Source: Atherinomorus stipes
Lineage: Eukaryota > Chordata > Actinopteri > Atheriniformes > Atherinidae
Reading direction: 5' to 3'
Assembly (NCBI GenBank): GCA_023101725.1
Contig: JALJCO010009115.1
Location: 141,071-205,070, forward strand
Length of the DNA stretch: 64,000 nucleotides
The position numbers and the translations under genes are program-made. The notes under the pieces were generated by a model, which saw nothing but the letters and a program-made list of their open reading frames with translations, was not told the DNA's origin and did not search any database. Of the stretch, positions 39,375-54,112 are shown piece by piece. Position 1 is the stretch's first letter. Each line of letters begins with the position of its first letter.

Positions 39375-42300
39375 AGTTATTTTATGCCGTTGGATGTGTG
39401 CATTCCTCTGAAGGATCTAAAATCTTAACATCAAACAGAGTGGGTAACATAGTGAAAAATCACTTGGTACTGTAATTGTCCGATTTTATCATTCTCTTGA
39501 TAAATTTGGTGCCTGCAGAAGTGTTAGAATCACTCAACAGAAACCCACCATGTTTTAGGAAAGGTGCAAAGCTTCATATTATCAGCTGGAAGTAAAATGT
39601 TGTGTTGCTTTTTGTTTGATTTTCAAACAATGTCATAGAATTGTTTTTTCTTTCTTTGTTTATACTCGTTTTTTGTGTCTATCACCGTTGGACAATATCA
39701 GTCTCTACACCGGATTGATCCATTTCAGATTGAAGTGCTTTTGGTATTTTATCAGCTTTGTCATATCTCTTTGTATTTCTTTTGTTAATGTCACATCCTG
39801 AATTCATGTGAATGACTTACAGCTGTGAAACATCAGATCAGAAACCACTAAAACAGGGATTTCAAGATCTTTGTCAACTGCCTTGCAGTTGCACATTTGC
39901 AATATGAAATCTGATTGAGCAAATAATGCTGCAGAACATAAAGACAACATAGCTGACAATATATTAGAAAATATATTGTTAAATTTTCAATTTATAGCAA
40001 CAAATATTGTGTATTAGTTATAAACAATATTACATAAAATATGAAACCATGTTATAAAGACAATGTCAGTTTACAGAAGTATATTACAATTAATTTTATC
40101 ATTCATGGTAAATAAATGTGTAAATGTCTGAGCCTGATCTTATCTGTATCTATGGAACAATTAAGAAAGTATATGGTAGACGAAGGGGTTGAATGGGGTC
40201 AACTCATGTTTACATTTACTATTAATCTTAATGGTTTTTTGGGGGCTTTTTTTGTATCTTTTCTATGATTTACTGTATTTTACATGCAATATTATCTGTA
40301 TTTGCTTTGTATTTCCATGTGTAATGTATGTTTGTAATGTTTCTGTGTCTTGGACTGCAAATGGAAATTACAGACAGCTGCAGTTTGCTACAAAGCATAT
40401 TTCCCTCTGCGATCAATGCTGCAGTGTATGGCCCTTCTTCAACAAACTAAATAGACTAAACTAATGTTATCATATTCATATATGTTTGTTTTTTGCATTA
40501 TTAACCTAATGTACTGTGTTTCATCTCGGTGCATGCAGAGCGGTGAGCTTCACATGCTGCAGGCAAATTACCTCTTAAAATACTGCTGAGGAAACAAAAT
40601 ACCATTAGCTTTGAATATTCCCTTGGTGTCTTCAGAAATTACATTTTTCTTTTAAAAAAGAGTCCATGAATTGCAATTTAAAAAAAAGAATAATAAGAAG
40701 AAGGAGACCATAAAAACCTTTGAAAAATGCCTGCTCACCAGTAAGTCATTTCAAAGCATTTCCTCAAGGTGACAAAGAAAAAGTATGTTATTCCAGTCAT
40801 TGCTGTTCTTTTAAATGGGTGTTTCTGTATACTTGAATGAACAGAGGATATAGTATCAATAAGAGTAAAGAGCTGGATTTCCAAATTTCAGAACATGGCA
40901 GGATGGATCAGGGTTTGAACCTTTAGTCTCTCAGGGGAAAAGTGGCGCATGTTAACCACTCAGCCATCCCTGTGGCCATGTCTCCAGAGTGCATGATCAC
41001 TTGGAGGCATTAGTGACAGGACTGTCAACTGTCATAAGAATAACGGATTGAGAAATTGTTAAAGCCTTTAGTCATTTAATGCTTGGCATTTTTAATGCAT
41101 TTGAGGTATATTCTTGCCAAGTGATGTTGACAATATAGAAGTTTAATACTGAGATACTTTTCAGAAAACAATTCCCGTTTTTCCATTTGGTTTCTGCATT
41201 TTCTTTTCTTCAGACTAAAAGTAGAGGGTGGTAATAAGAACTATTGGGGCCAAAGCACCTTACATAGGAGCCTTTTACAAGTTTAAGTTCTTTCAACGCG
41301 GTCAGTCCAGAGCAAAAGACAAACATTCCCCCTGGAGAACATCATTAATACTGACATAAAACAGAAGAGTGGGAGACCCCACGAATACAGCTCGATGCAC
41401 AGATACATCAGACAGTACAAAATAGAGAGCACAAAGGCATGGACATTTCCTGTGATAAAAAAATTTCATTTTACATTCTTATTATAAAAATCATGCCCTT
41501 TGAATATTATCTATAAATCTTGTGCAGCCCAGAATGAGATCTCAAAGACAAAAAAAAAAAAAGAAAATTACAGAAGCTTCTACACTCCTAAAACTCAAAA
41601 TAACAACATCGTACGATCAAAGTTTACTTTGATCTTACTGAACTAATCATCATAGTGGAAAATGACTTCATTACCATGCAACCATCCTTTAATTTTGATG
41701 CCACACATAGTCTGATCCAACATGGGATGGCTTTACCAGCATGTTTATCATTCTATATCAAATTAGTGGCTCAGTATCAGACTGTATAAGAAAAATAAAA
41801 GCTCATTATGCAAACTTTTGCCATCAAGAGCAGATTACCAGAAGAAGAGTTGACTTGTGTGTCATTATATTTGTACAATAGTATATATAGTTTGCCCTCC
41901 ACCAGGATGGAGCAGTGTAATTATCCCAGTAAGTACAGTAGCCCTGGATTAACTAGAATATAAAAGTTTAATGTTAAGTTCACCAATTTACTGTATATGT
42001 AGAATCTACTTTACCTGTAATTTGTTTCTACACTGTAGCTACAGCTGCAGAATTATGCTGAACACCTAAATTCAGCTGTGTCCAATTCATTTCCTCGACA
42101 AATGAAGATGCAGCCTGCCCCGTTTTAAATACAATAAGCCTTTGGCTTTCACATTGATTTAATAAATATCAGCATTTACTCTCTTTGACATTCAATTTAT
42201 TCTTGATCAGACATTCAGGCCGTCACTGCCATCTGCCAGGAAAACCTCACTAAGACTGATAATACAACAAACAAACATATACAACATGGTACAAAACATT

Positions 42301-44690
42301 GAAAACCCTAAATGCCAACACTTCTGCAGCCCTGGTGTTGTTTTTGTTTTGTTTTTTTTCTTTGCACTGATAAGCCATTGCAGCTGACTTAAAGACATTA
42401 TCAGTTAAGCGAGTCATTGCATTGAACCTAATCCCTGTGGGAATATCAACTACTGTTAAAGAACAACTCCAACATAAATCTTGAAATACATCTGATTGAG
42501 TATTGAGTAGAATGGGGGTGAATTTGTTAACACCATGCTGAGTTTTTACATTCCTCCTGCATCTGTGTGGGTGTTCTCCAGATACATCAGTCCCCTTCCA
42601 CCTTTAATTGGCTACTCTTAGATGTAACCATTCATGAGAAAGATTTTTTTTTTTCCTGTAATAGCTCTGTGATGAACCGAAGCTCCAGCGTCTGCATCTC
42701 TGAATAAAATAACAACATAAAGATAGAAGGATGAATGGATGAGCTACTGTACGTATACTCCAACAAAACCAGTCAAATGAGATGAAGATAGATGAAGTGG
42801 AGTTTCCAAGTTTGTGACAAAACAGGAGTGCACATGATTCATTTTTACTCATGGTTTTATTTATAAGTTTAGGTTGTTACAAATGCTTTATTTTAGTCCA
42901 TTAAAACTTTAATCCACAAACTTTTGCATGTTCAATTTCTGCCACATCTTGTTCTGTCTCGTGCAGCATTCATCACATCTCTTTGTGGACTAGATTGCTA
43001 AATTATAATGTGTATGATGAGTTAGAGGGAAAAAAGACAAATGGAAGAAACATGGGGGCACACGTTCATTCATACAACCAGTTGGAATATTGCACAAACT
43101 GGTGTGAAACAAAATGTGGCTGCAGTTTAAGCAGGCAGACAAAAATCTAACAAAAGTATGAATTAAAAAGAATAAATCAAGATGTCAAAAGAAAATATGC
43201 AAGGAATAATGCGGGAACAAATGAAGGTGCTGAGATTAAATTGCAGAAAAGAGGCGAAATTATAAAGAGGACTAGGGAGACAAGACAAAGATTTATACGA
43301 AATGTAGCAGAAAAACACAGAAAGATGGGAAGCACACAAAGATACTGAAGGTTAGTACCTCATAACAAAAGGGTAGTTTAAAGATATACATACACAATCA
43401 GAGTGAGACAGAAAAAGCAAATTAGTCACAAGGGACAAGAAATACTTTGGATGCTGCAGTGGATAAAAAAATCATGTTGACTCTAAAAGCTCGGGTGATT
43501 GGTTTAGTAGATACAAAAGGTACGAGTTTCATGAAAAGTCACCTTCCGGATCAATTTAGTTCAAGCTTTTGTATCCCTTGCTGTTCTTTTTATGTGTGAG
43601 CAGACTGTTGCTGCAGTGTGTTGTCTAGCGGACCTCCGATGGTCAAAGCTTCTTTAAGATCACGCTCCAATGCTGCATGTCACTCACCAGAAAATATCCA
43701 GTCTGGGCAGGAAAATGACAAATTTGTAGCTTACTTTAAGTTTGCAAAACAGTTGAAATGCTGGGAGAAAAAAAAAATAGATGACATTCCATGTACAGTA
43801 GAGATGGATCAATAATAAAAGGGAGTGTTATTGATTACTCCACAGGATGCCAGAAGTACAAAGAAGGAGTTTTTCACAAACAAAACTGGATTATTTCCAA
43901 TAAATCCAGCTGACTGAATGTAGTCTGGAAGAAGGTCCCTACGGCGAGTTCAGTCCAAAGACGCTTTTGCTTTTAGGCTGCATATTTCTAAATGACTTGC
44001 TGTTAATTAAATAAATCAATAGAATCTAAAAAATAAGCCATTCTGCAGAAAAACTGCTCACTCACATGAATTTGCAGGGATTATTTACAAGCATTTCTAG
44101 ATTGTATCACTTGCTGGGATACTGTTTGTTGTTAATGTGCTTGTGAACATGCAGATCATGATTAGATCTGAAACTCAAAGATGCAACAGTGATCCAACAG
44201 GTTCTGCAACCGGGGAGCATTTTCAGAATTATGATCTAATATCACTCAACTGACTGAAAAAGCCCTGAAGTTTTTTATACTTACAAATGCAAGAAATGTT
44301 ATTCCAAACTCCAGCATGCCAGTGGGAAGCAATCTCAGTGGTAACTACAAATTAAATGTGCAATACGTGCAGAGGTTCAAGCCAAACCAGAAGGTACAAA
44401 ATAGCACACATTACACAAAAAGACAAAAGTGTCCTAACCACATCTCCTGTAAACTGTAAGCTTCTAAATAGGAAATAAAACATTTGATTATTTAGGAGCA
44501 AAAAGCCATTTTTCAGCAGCTGATCAATTACTAAACTACTCTGGAGATTAACAGTTACAAAAGGCCTCCTGTCTACTCTGCAGCGATACTGTATAGAAAT
44601 GATGGTAGTCACAGGTTTGGTTTTATTCAACATATGAATTGTATAATAATGAGTCAAACAATCAGATTTTAGACAGACACGCAATAACAT
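39375..44690. other. gene-poor spacer with traces of repeats
   Basis: A SINE-like fragment at 40905-40980 (ggtttgaacctttagtctct, cactcagccatcc). Otherwise AT-rich and without recognisable exons. Confidence 0.35.
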
Positions 44691-44739
44691 GGTTCAAACA
44701 TAGAATCACACAGTGCTTCCCCCTAACATACACACAAAT

Positions 44740-44930
44740 CCATTTTCTATACCCGCCTATTCCAATGCAAAGCAATCACAGACAGACAAACGTCCACTTA
44801 TAGGGAGAATATGTGTGTCTTTCTACCGAGGGAAAAACCCTGAGAGAACTCACACATGTTCGGGAAGAAAAACTCCACACAGAAAGATCCACCTTGTTGC
44901 TATGAGGTAAGGATAGTAACCACTACACCA
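44740..44930 (+). repeat. diverged interspersed repeat
   Basis: Shares the order caatgcaaagcaatcac...aaaaactccacacagaaa with the repeat at 22600-22830. Confidence 0.35.
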
Positions 44931-44939
44931 TAAAAACAG

Positions 44940-45790
44940 CTGAAGTAACGATCCAAACACCACCCACATATCAACTTCAGGTTCAATTTTTCATGTTAAG
45001 AGCACATCAGGTTCACTTAGGACACAGGAAGTCCACTTAGAAAGCGGAGCCTGCACAACAAACTAGGAAGCAAAGACAAAGCTGTACAAAAATATCTGGT
45101 GCTTTACGTAAACAACATACCAAGGCAGAAAAACACTACTGATCTGCTCTATTTGGTAGATAATACATTACACTTAGGCAGCACTTCATGACACCAAAGG
45201 AGGAAAAAGTGCTATTGGCAGTATTTACCTGTAGCAAAACATCCACTAAAAGCCAGCGTGGTATGATGGTCCTGCATGGAAATACGCAAACAAAACAGCA
45301 ATGATTCAAGTGGAAAAATGACTGCAACAAACACACGAGATGATAAAAGGTAAGCTGCTGCAGTAAATAATGCTACAATGCAGACAAACAAACTGGGAAG
45401 ACAAATTTATTTCTAAAAATTTAGTGTGGCTCAATGTAATGCCTTTGGAGACAAGACACTTTATTTAAACTTATGTAAAATATAACCAAGTAGACTGATT
45501 TTGAAACAGTACTAGAAAAATACAGTGATTCCCCTCTGTCATGTCATTAAACATTTAGGCTATTTGAAGGTATTAACTTAAACCATGTATAGAAATGTTT
45601 TGTTATAATTGACTAATTAATGTGCACATTAAGATAATAATTTTAAAAAAACTGTAACAGAATGCATCTAAGTGTTTCTCGTCAAACAAAATTGGTTCGT
45701 ATAATACTATAAAACCTCTGTAATATATATGCCAAGTATGTTGAGTTACTTCATCATCAGCAAGCCTGAAAGTCATTGTTTATTACATTT
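44940..45790. other. spacer, nothing recognised
   Basis: No feature seen. Confidence 0.35.
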
Positions 45791-46440
45791 CAACCAGTCA
45801 TTTGGTTCTATTCTAAGTAAGTAAGTAAGTAAGTGTTTATTTATATTGTGCTTTTTACAGATAAAAATCGCAAAGTGCTTTAAAATAAAATCCATAGGAC
45901 AAAACACAGCCACATCAAACAGAGCATATAAGATGAGTGAGATCAAGGATAATAGATAAAAGGTAAGATAAAACAGAATAAAAACAAGTAAAAGCATCTA
46001 AGAAAGAACTACCCCACTACAGTCGTAGCCTTACGCAGATACAAATAAATGTGTCATGTGCTGAGACTTAAAGCTCTCTACACTGTTAGCAGATCTAATG
46101 CCGGCAGGGAGAGCATTCCAGAGTCTGGGAACAGTGGAAGCAAAAGCTCTGTCCCTACAGGCTTTCAGGGGAGTGCGTGGGACAGACAAGAGGTTCTGGT
46201 TATTTGATCTAAGTGGGGTGGTATGGAGATAAATGAGGTCGGAGAGATACAAGGGTGCTTGTCCATGTAGAGCCCTGTAAGTGATGCTAAGTATTTTGAA
46301 TTGAATCCTGTAAGTGAGCCAATGAAGAGAACGGATCAGAGGGGTGACATGAGAATATTTATGTGACCTGGTGAGCAGCCTGGCTGCTGCTTTTTCAATT
46401 GGTCGTAAAAGATGGAGAACAGTGGGTATGGGGGGTTTTC
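45790..46440 (-). pseudogene. LINE (L2-like) ORF2 C-terminal and tail fragment
   Basis: Minus-strand frame from about 46430 reads EKAAARLLTRSHKYSHVTPL and RSLHWLTYRIQFKILSITYR, then after a shift near 46255 LWNALPAGIRSANSVESFKS and a stop at 46031. The 3' tail ends in a (TAAG)n tract near 45820. The reverse transcriptase half is missing. Confidence 0.7.
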
Positions 46441-46625
46441 AGTTAGGAATGTTTTTCTATCTGTGAATTGAACCAGCTTTTAAATCTCAAACCAACATCT
46501 ACACAGAGAGAAGGTACTCAGGTCAGGTGACCTTCATGTGAAATCACCTTCTGCTGTCCTGCCTATGGAGCTCCATTAGTGTTATAGATATCAACCACTT
46601 ATCAACTTTTTTTTTTTTTTCTTTT

Positions 46626-47755
46626 TACCTCCACCAAGGAGGCAATGTTTTCAGTAGCGTTGGTTTGTCCGGTCTGTATGACTGTCAGCAACTTTACAGA
46701 AAAAGTACAAGATGGATTGACCTGAAATTTTCACCAGCCGTGTGCCTCAGCCAAAGGACGAACCCATTAAATTTTGGTGGTGATCCGGTTCACATTCTGG
46801 ATCCAGGAATTTTTTTGAAGGATTCTTGATCATTGTGGAGTCAGCCATGTTGGAAAGGCTGTTGATGAGGCGTGAGTGCCCCCTTGTGGCAGAAGTGTGC
46901 AACTCCGCTACTGAGCACATGATGTCAGGATGCAGAAATAAAACTTAGGAGCAGCAGTGAGCACGAGGAGAGAAGACTGTTAAACAGACTTCTAGCCAGT
47001 TGAATATGGTGAACTGTGTGAGTCTGTAAAGAACTGTAAGTAACTAGTTGTATTTCTGCCTGAACAGGATGTTTATTTAGCCTTTAATGTTATTTAGCTG
47101 ATTTGCTTGTTCAGAAGTGTTCCTCCATTCATCTTGTGCCTTTTTATGCAGTTAAGCTAGCTGACCTGTTACATGCCAGTTACTGTAACTGTTAGCCTTG
47201 AACACATATGCATGTTTAGTCCTAACTGTAGGGGATTTATTAGTAATAATTAATACCTTGAATGTGTTTATTTGCCGAACAATGTTTCTCATGGCTTTGT
47301 ATTTCTGTATAGACCACACTCACTTCCATCCAGGCATTCACCTTAACTGGAATTCCTCACCTGTAAGCCTGTCGTTTGTTGCATTACTGTGCTGCTGTGA
47401 TTAAGAGTGACCAGTAAAGACAGTTAGCTGTACAAGCGAGTCCTGTGTGCTCTGACCGACACCCCATGGTGAACATCAAACCCCTTACCGTACCAACACC
47501 TAAACAGTCTTACATGAACATCACCCTAATAGGCCAAATTTTTGGAATTTTTCCATATAACTCCAAACAAATGGCTCAAGTGTTTGAAAAAAAAAAAAAA
47601 AAAAAAAAAAAAGTACAAGAAAGGATCTCAATGAGTTCTATAATGTTTCGAAAGTTGATCCTGATCCAAAGAAAATTCCAGATACTACGATCCAGAACAC
47701 ACAAAAATAAGGGAGTTGAGCTGCTTGGCAGAGGTCTGCACTCTGAGTGATTTTA
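46626..47755 (+). mobile_element. interspersed repeat (cctccaccaagg family) with an unclassified insertion
   Basis: The left part (46626-46845) contains cctccaccaaggaggcaatg and agcaactttacagaaaaag; the right end (47600-47755) contains gcagaggtctgcactctgag. The left part occurs reversed at 55982-56208. About 600 bp from about 46850 to 47470 looks like a later insertion, possibly a solo LTR, but no clean ends were proved. Confidence 0.5.
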
Positions 47756-47759
47756 TATT

Positions 47760-50700
47760 TTTTTTATGGAAATCAAAGGTTGCTTGCTGCACCTGCAAGT
47801 CTGTGGTCATTAAGACAGAATTATTGCAGTTAATGGTTTGTGGATCAATCTTCAAAGATCAATACTTATGCTTTTTCAATGCCTCTTTTCAAATAAGACC
47901 AAGCTCCAGCCTGACCAGAGCAGTTAATGTGTTGCTACTGAAAGATTTTGAGATGTTAATGTAAAGAAAAAGAAAGCTGAATACAATTGGTATGGAAACA
48001 AATTCAACAAAAGTTCAGCAATAGTAATAGTAATATATTACAACACATAGTTGTAATATAACATTTTCTGAAATATTGTTCTCCATTTTCTGCCATGCCC
48101 TCTATTACTATGTTTCCATCATGTTGACTCATTCATTTTTTAAAAGGTGTTGAATCCTGAGATCCTCAATAGTCTGAACCAAGAGTCATGTTGTTGTTAC
48201 ACTGTAAACAGCTGGTCCAGTTAGGTGTCATGTCACATTAATTCCCTGCAAACAGCACAAGAAACTACATGTAAATCTGACAGTTGTTATCTGTAAGCTT
48301 GATGTTGATTGGTTCAGAGACAGACTCAAGTCTTCATCAACATGCTGTATGTGGCTGTTTGAACAAACAGAGAAGATAAATGAACAGAATAACTAATTAC
48401 ATCATTATGGCACTATCAACACAATTATTGAGCACATAACAGCATAAACAAAGCTGGTTTGTTGTGCAATAGCCTCGTTATATGAAAGCTGTACTGTCAT
48501 CTTCTGGCACTCAAAGAAAATTGTACATGTTAAACGTTATCCACCCTCATTCAACTCTCGTTGTTTCTGCATCTTAATGAGAAAAACTTGTGCTCTCTGT
48601 TGCACTCTGCATGTATTAGCAGGAATTTTTTGTCAGCGAGCAGAGGTACAGTAGCTCTTTCGACCGTAGCTCTTACAGTTTTAGGATGATAGGCCAACAA
48701 CCTTAATAAGGCATGGAAAAGAGTTTTTCCACAAAGCTTATAGGTAGTGCTGGTTAGAGTGACCCTGAAGCATTGCTTGGTTATGCTGCAACAGCCTCAG
48801 GCTGCTACTGAGTATTTTTCCCCTGCTCTCATTCTCTATGCATGTAGCTGGTGTTGATTGTATTAGCTTTGTGTGTCTTCTAAACTTTGCTTCCTTTTTC
48901 TTCATTCTTCTCTCTTCATCATGTTATAAAGGACTTAGTTAGTTTAGGATCACTTGTTAACCTAAGTAAGTGCATATTTTTGGACTGTGCATAGCCTACA
49001 CTGGAGATGGGAAAAATATTGCACAAGCCTCAATGCTACCATCTAACCCTACAGGAATATATGAATAGTTATATACAATTCCTTATTTATTTTCTGTTTT
49101 TATATTTCTTCAAACATTTTGACATTATTAAACATAGAATTGTGTTGTTTTGCGTTGTGTTTAATGGGGTCAGCGTCTGGTCAACTTATCGGAGTCAGTG
49201 TGCAGAGACTGAACAGAAACACCTCGTTCTTTCGCTTGTTGAAATAATTAAAGCAACAAATTATTAACTCAACTTCATCAAGCTACATTTCAGTGGGAGT
49301 TCATCTGTCTGCACTACATTTGTGTCCTTTACGGAAGATATTGGATTCATTTCCTGATGAGTACGAAAAAATGAGAAGCAGATGTTTTGAGGGTGTCTAT
49401 TTTATGTCCAGCCATAATGTTCTCTCCATGGTAACCTATTAGTTTTGTTACTGCATGGACCTTATGCAATTACCATGGCAATTTAGGTGCTTAAACCTCA
49501 TCAAACAGTGGTTGTATAAGCAAGATGCAAGTGAAAACAAGCAGGAGACGAACGCAGCCACCAAACCCCTGCAAGTCTTTATAAACATTATCTTAAAACT
49601 TTTAACAGTTTCACGAGGCTGCATCCATGCAATTATTTTTGGATCACAAAAACGTCTCATTTATGCATGTATTAGTTTTACTTTACTTTCACTATATTGT
49701 TTATTTGCCTCTTCCATTGAGGAATAATCCCAAACATACCCAGACCATGAAATACACACATGCAACTGTGTATGTGGCCAGTACGGAAATAGATTTTAAT
49801 TGATTTTATATTTTAGATTCTTCAAAGTAGATGTGTTCTGATGAAATCCTTGTACGCCGTTGGTCTCCCAGCCTCTTCATGAAGTTACCACATCAAACAG
49901 AGAAAGCTGGCAGCTTTTCTGTCCGTCTGCCATCCAAAATACCCTCACTGATTAACTTATGATAAGGTGAACCTGCTGTTCAAAGAGAGTGTGCAAAACC
50001 TAAAAATACTGTTAACAACTATAACAATAAAAACCTCCTTTGTCGAATGCAACTCAATAAAAGAAGTTATCTGACAGCTTCACAAATATTCTTGGAAGTT
50101 GTATTGATTTGTAAGTCTGTACTGAAAGAGAGACTAAAATGCAGAAATAGGCTACTTATTGATTAATCGTAAAATCCCATGAAAGGCATATATCTGTCCT
50201 CGTTTTTAAAACAATCCCATGATAAGGTAATATGACAGATTGCTTCAGTGCAATGTATTCAAACATAGTCTAGCTGATGAACTTAAAAAAAAAAACTGAT
50301 ATTATCACTGATATTACCAATACTATCCGTCTGCCATTAATATCAGCCAATAGCATTAAAATGCAATATTGGAAATTATTGGTATTGGTAACTGTTTTGG
50401 TTTTTGGTTTTTTATTTTTCAATAACTTTTAAAGCATACATATATTATCAAACTTTTCAGCTACTTCTCACTTAAAATGCCATAATATGAAGTGTTACAG
50501 TAGCCTGCATACATTGGTATTGTTTTATTGGAATCGGAAATTAAGAGTTGAATAATATCGATATATCAGATATTGGTAAAAAAAAAAAAAGTTAATACTG
50601 AACACACCTACAAAACATACAATAAATGGTCAAATATCATGTCTTTGAAACTGGTCTTTTGTGATAAAAGCAGCTCTTTGAATGGAGAGATAAATGCAAG

Positions 50701-52050
50701 ACATTTTGCTCCAGCAGTGTAACATCTTTTGCCAACAACATCTCTGACACAGCTGCTACCGTTTTTCTTCTCTGTGACAACAGCAGAAGCAGGACAGACT
50801 AAAAGAGCAGTAGTTTTAGTTATGGCACTTGTTTGAAGTTGTGCAAGAAAACAAAATAAATCTTCTGTCACTCTTCCTGCAAGTCAGAAGATGGAGGTAA
50901 AATTCAGCATATGGGATTCAAGGGAGAGCTGTGGCGCTCTGCTGCCCTCTGTTGATCCTGCGTATAAAACAATGTTTTATAATATCTTGGAACAGGATTG
51001 TAATTTCAGACACCTGCAGGCACAATATTGTTTGTTTTTTTTTTTATCAAAGAGATGTTGCAGTACCCACTGAGCTATAACTGTCATAAAAGATCTCTTC
51101 AGCAACTTATCGTGAGAAGGCAAACTTCAAAGCTTGGTGTGCAATGTGTCTGTGATATGGTTGTAAGTACATTTTTAATGCTTGGTTTGAACTTGGATTA
51201 AATGTCTTTTCTTGTAGAAAAGACACGCAGGGTGTCTTTGGTCACAAGTATCTCAAAGCTTATCTTGAGAGTACGGTTAAATTGAACTGGCAGAATGTGT
51301 ATATTCGCTCATTTTGACTGAATTAAATTTCTATTTTATATAAAGGAGCTTTTAAAAGAACAGAACAGATTTGTTAACTGTTTTGACTTGAGGATACATG
51401 TGATTTACTGGCAAAGTAATAAAGCATGCAGACTAAATAACTACAGTACATGACTTTTATCGGTATTTGTTTACTCCCACTTTGTACTAGATAAGATATA
51501 AAACACTTCACAGCCTGACATGACCTTCATATACTGCATTTTCCTTATTGTAAAGTGGACTGAAGCAGATTATTTTACTCTAAAATGTGTTTTTTTTTTA
51601 TTACGGTATGTTAAAAATTTACATTCAAGGCCTCTTTAACTTGTTTTGATTTGATTGAAGAAGATTAATTTAAAGGAAAAAAAATTGAAAATAAGCTTTT
51701 CGTTTTTGTTTATATGAAAAAGGATTATCAGAGTGAACCTGCCCATTACACGCTGCATTAATAACAAGCTTGCAGATGTGCTTAATGGCAGCTTTTATCC
51801 TGTGATTCAGGTGCATGGTCACACAGAGCAAAACTATTTCACCAACATCCTGTGGAGATAAAGAGGTGAGAGCAGTTGTGGCAAAATACAGAGAATCTTT
51901 CTAAAGAAAGACGCATGAGTCAGACAAGAGGTTTGTATCTGAATCTGATTGGTCATCACCTCTGAGAAAGCTTGGATTTCTGTATAGCCTGTCACCAACA
52001 GTCCAGCTTGTTGCCATCTTGAATATCTCTTTTTTTGCATAAATGCTACA
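47760..52050. other. gene-poor spacer
   Basis: No exon, RNA gene or complete repeat recognised. 50290-50590 has decayed gatatta-rich sequence like the interior of a hAT MITE, without ends. Confidence 0.35.
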
Positions 52051-53683
52051 AATACATACAGTGGGTACAGAAAGTATTCAAACCCCTTCGCAGTTTTCAC
52101 TCTGTTTCATTGCAGCCATTTGCTAAAATAAAAATAGTTCATTTTATTTCTCATTAATGTACAGTCAGCACTCCATCTAGACAAAAAAAAACAGAAATGC
52201 AGACATTTTTGCAAAGTTTTAGCACTTTTCAAGTATATGGCATATTATTATTCACACAATGACAGTAACAGTAATAAAAATGTACAATGATTATAATATT
52301 TTTCTGTTGCAGCTTTCAACGAACATGTTTTATGGAAAGAGGAAGGGGATTGTGGTAGTTCCAGCCAGCCCTGCCATCAGCGATGATGAAGAGGAGGAGG
52401 AAGATGATGTGGAGGTCGATCCTGATTATACCCCAGTCAGCCATGACCTGGACACTCCCACCACAAGTGAAATGAGTCCTCCTGCCAAGAGGAGGCATGT
52501 GCAGCCTGCAATGGAGGTGCGTCAGGATGGGGAAGATGAGGATGAAAATGATGAAGACCAAGATGAGCAGGCTATACCAAAAGCTAAGGGCCACACCAAA
52601 CCCAAAACCCCCAAACCCAGACCCACCACCTGGAGGAAAACCAAATTAAGAAACTCACCTCTGCCTGAGTACCAGCACTCTGCTCCTACCTTTATTGAGA
52701 AACCTTTTGTGTACCTTACAAGATACTGTACCCCACAATTTATTAGCCACATAACTTATCACACCAACCTGTACGCCATTCAAAAGGACATTAACAATAC
52801 CTTCAGCACCAGTGAGGATGAAATAATGAAATTTGTGGGGATTATCATCTACATGGGCGTGGTAGAACTGCCATCTATAGATGACTACTGAGCCATGGAC
52901 ACCAGGGTCCCTCAGATTGCCAACATCATGTCATCAAAGAGGTTCAGGCTGCTAAGAAGGATGGTCCACTTCAATGACAACACCCTGATCCCTGGCACCG
53001 CTGACCACTTCTTCAAGGTCCGGCCGTTGTTCACCTTCCTCTGCAGTGCCTTCAGGAGTGAGCAACAGACCCCGAAGCAGTCAGTGGATGAGGTGATAGT
53101 TTCCTTCAAAGGGAAGACAGCTGGAAACTTGAGGCAGTATATTAAAAATAAGCCTGACAAATGGGGGTTTAAGTTGTTTGCCAGGGCCTCCGAGGATGGA
53201 TTTATCTACGACATGGTCCTATACCAGGGCAAGACTACGCTGGAGCCCCACGGTGTCCCCCTGACACCTGAACAAAGAGCCTTGGGTGCCACCAGCCAGA
53301 TTGTCTCTGTCCTAGCCAGCACCATGTCATCTGTCACCCCAACAGCCATCTGGGCTGACAACTTTTTCACCAGCTAGAAGCTCGTGCGGTACCTCAAAAC
53401 TCAGAACTGCAGGGAACAATAACTGAGTGAATGAATGATTAGATTTATATTGCACTTTACAGCTGGATACTTACAGTGAAGCACTTACATTGGATCCATT
53501 ATTCATCCATTCCATATTTATATTATAGACCATCGCAGCAATGGAGGAAAAAGATGTCCATCGTGGTACCTGTCACTCTGTTATCAGTGATGATGGGATC
53601 CTGGTCCTCAGGTGGAAGGACAACAAAGTTGTCACTCTGTTGTCAACAGATATGGGAGTGGAACCTATGTCATCTGTCTACAG

Positions 53684-54008
53684 GTATTGTTTATTTTAGT
53701 TTTGCTTCATTGTGTTTTTCCTGTAGATGTCAGTTCTGCCTTTATATTTGTTATTACTTAGCTATTTATTTTCCTCCATTCATTTAGATTTTGCGACAGA
53801 CTGGCAACCTGTCCAGGGTGTACCCCGCCTCTCGCCTGATAATAGCTGGGATAGGCTCCAGCAACCCCCGCGACCCTGAACTGGATAAGCGGTACAGAAA
53901 ATGACTGACTGACTGACTGACATTTAGATTTATTTTGACACTTTTTTTGGATCTGTTACAACATCAAATTTCACAAATGGTGATCAATGAAACAATATCT
54001 TGTCTTAG
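53684..54008 (+). other. intron in the piggyBac relic containing a repeat
   Basis: Donor CTACAG|GTATTG and acceptor CTTAG|GTTCTCC restore the conserved frame. At 53795-53925 it holds a reversed copy of the 22600-22830 repeat (gacagactggcaacctgtcc) ending in (GACT)n. Confidence 0.55.
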
Positions 54009-54112
54009 GTTCTCCAGTGAATCCAAAAAGAAGGAACCTGTGAGCTATCCTGCAGTCATCAAGAGCTACAATGCCAACATGGGGGGCATTGACAAGAGCC
54101 CGATGAAGACGC

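Noticed and set aside
50290..50590. Another hAT MITE
   Set aside because: Interior-like gatatta composition but no terminal repeats or target duplication could be found.
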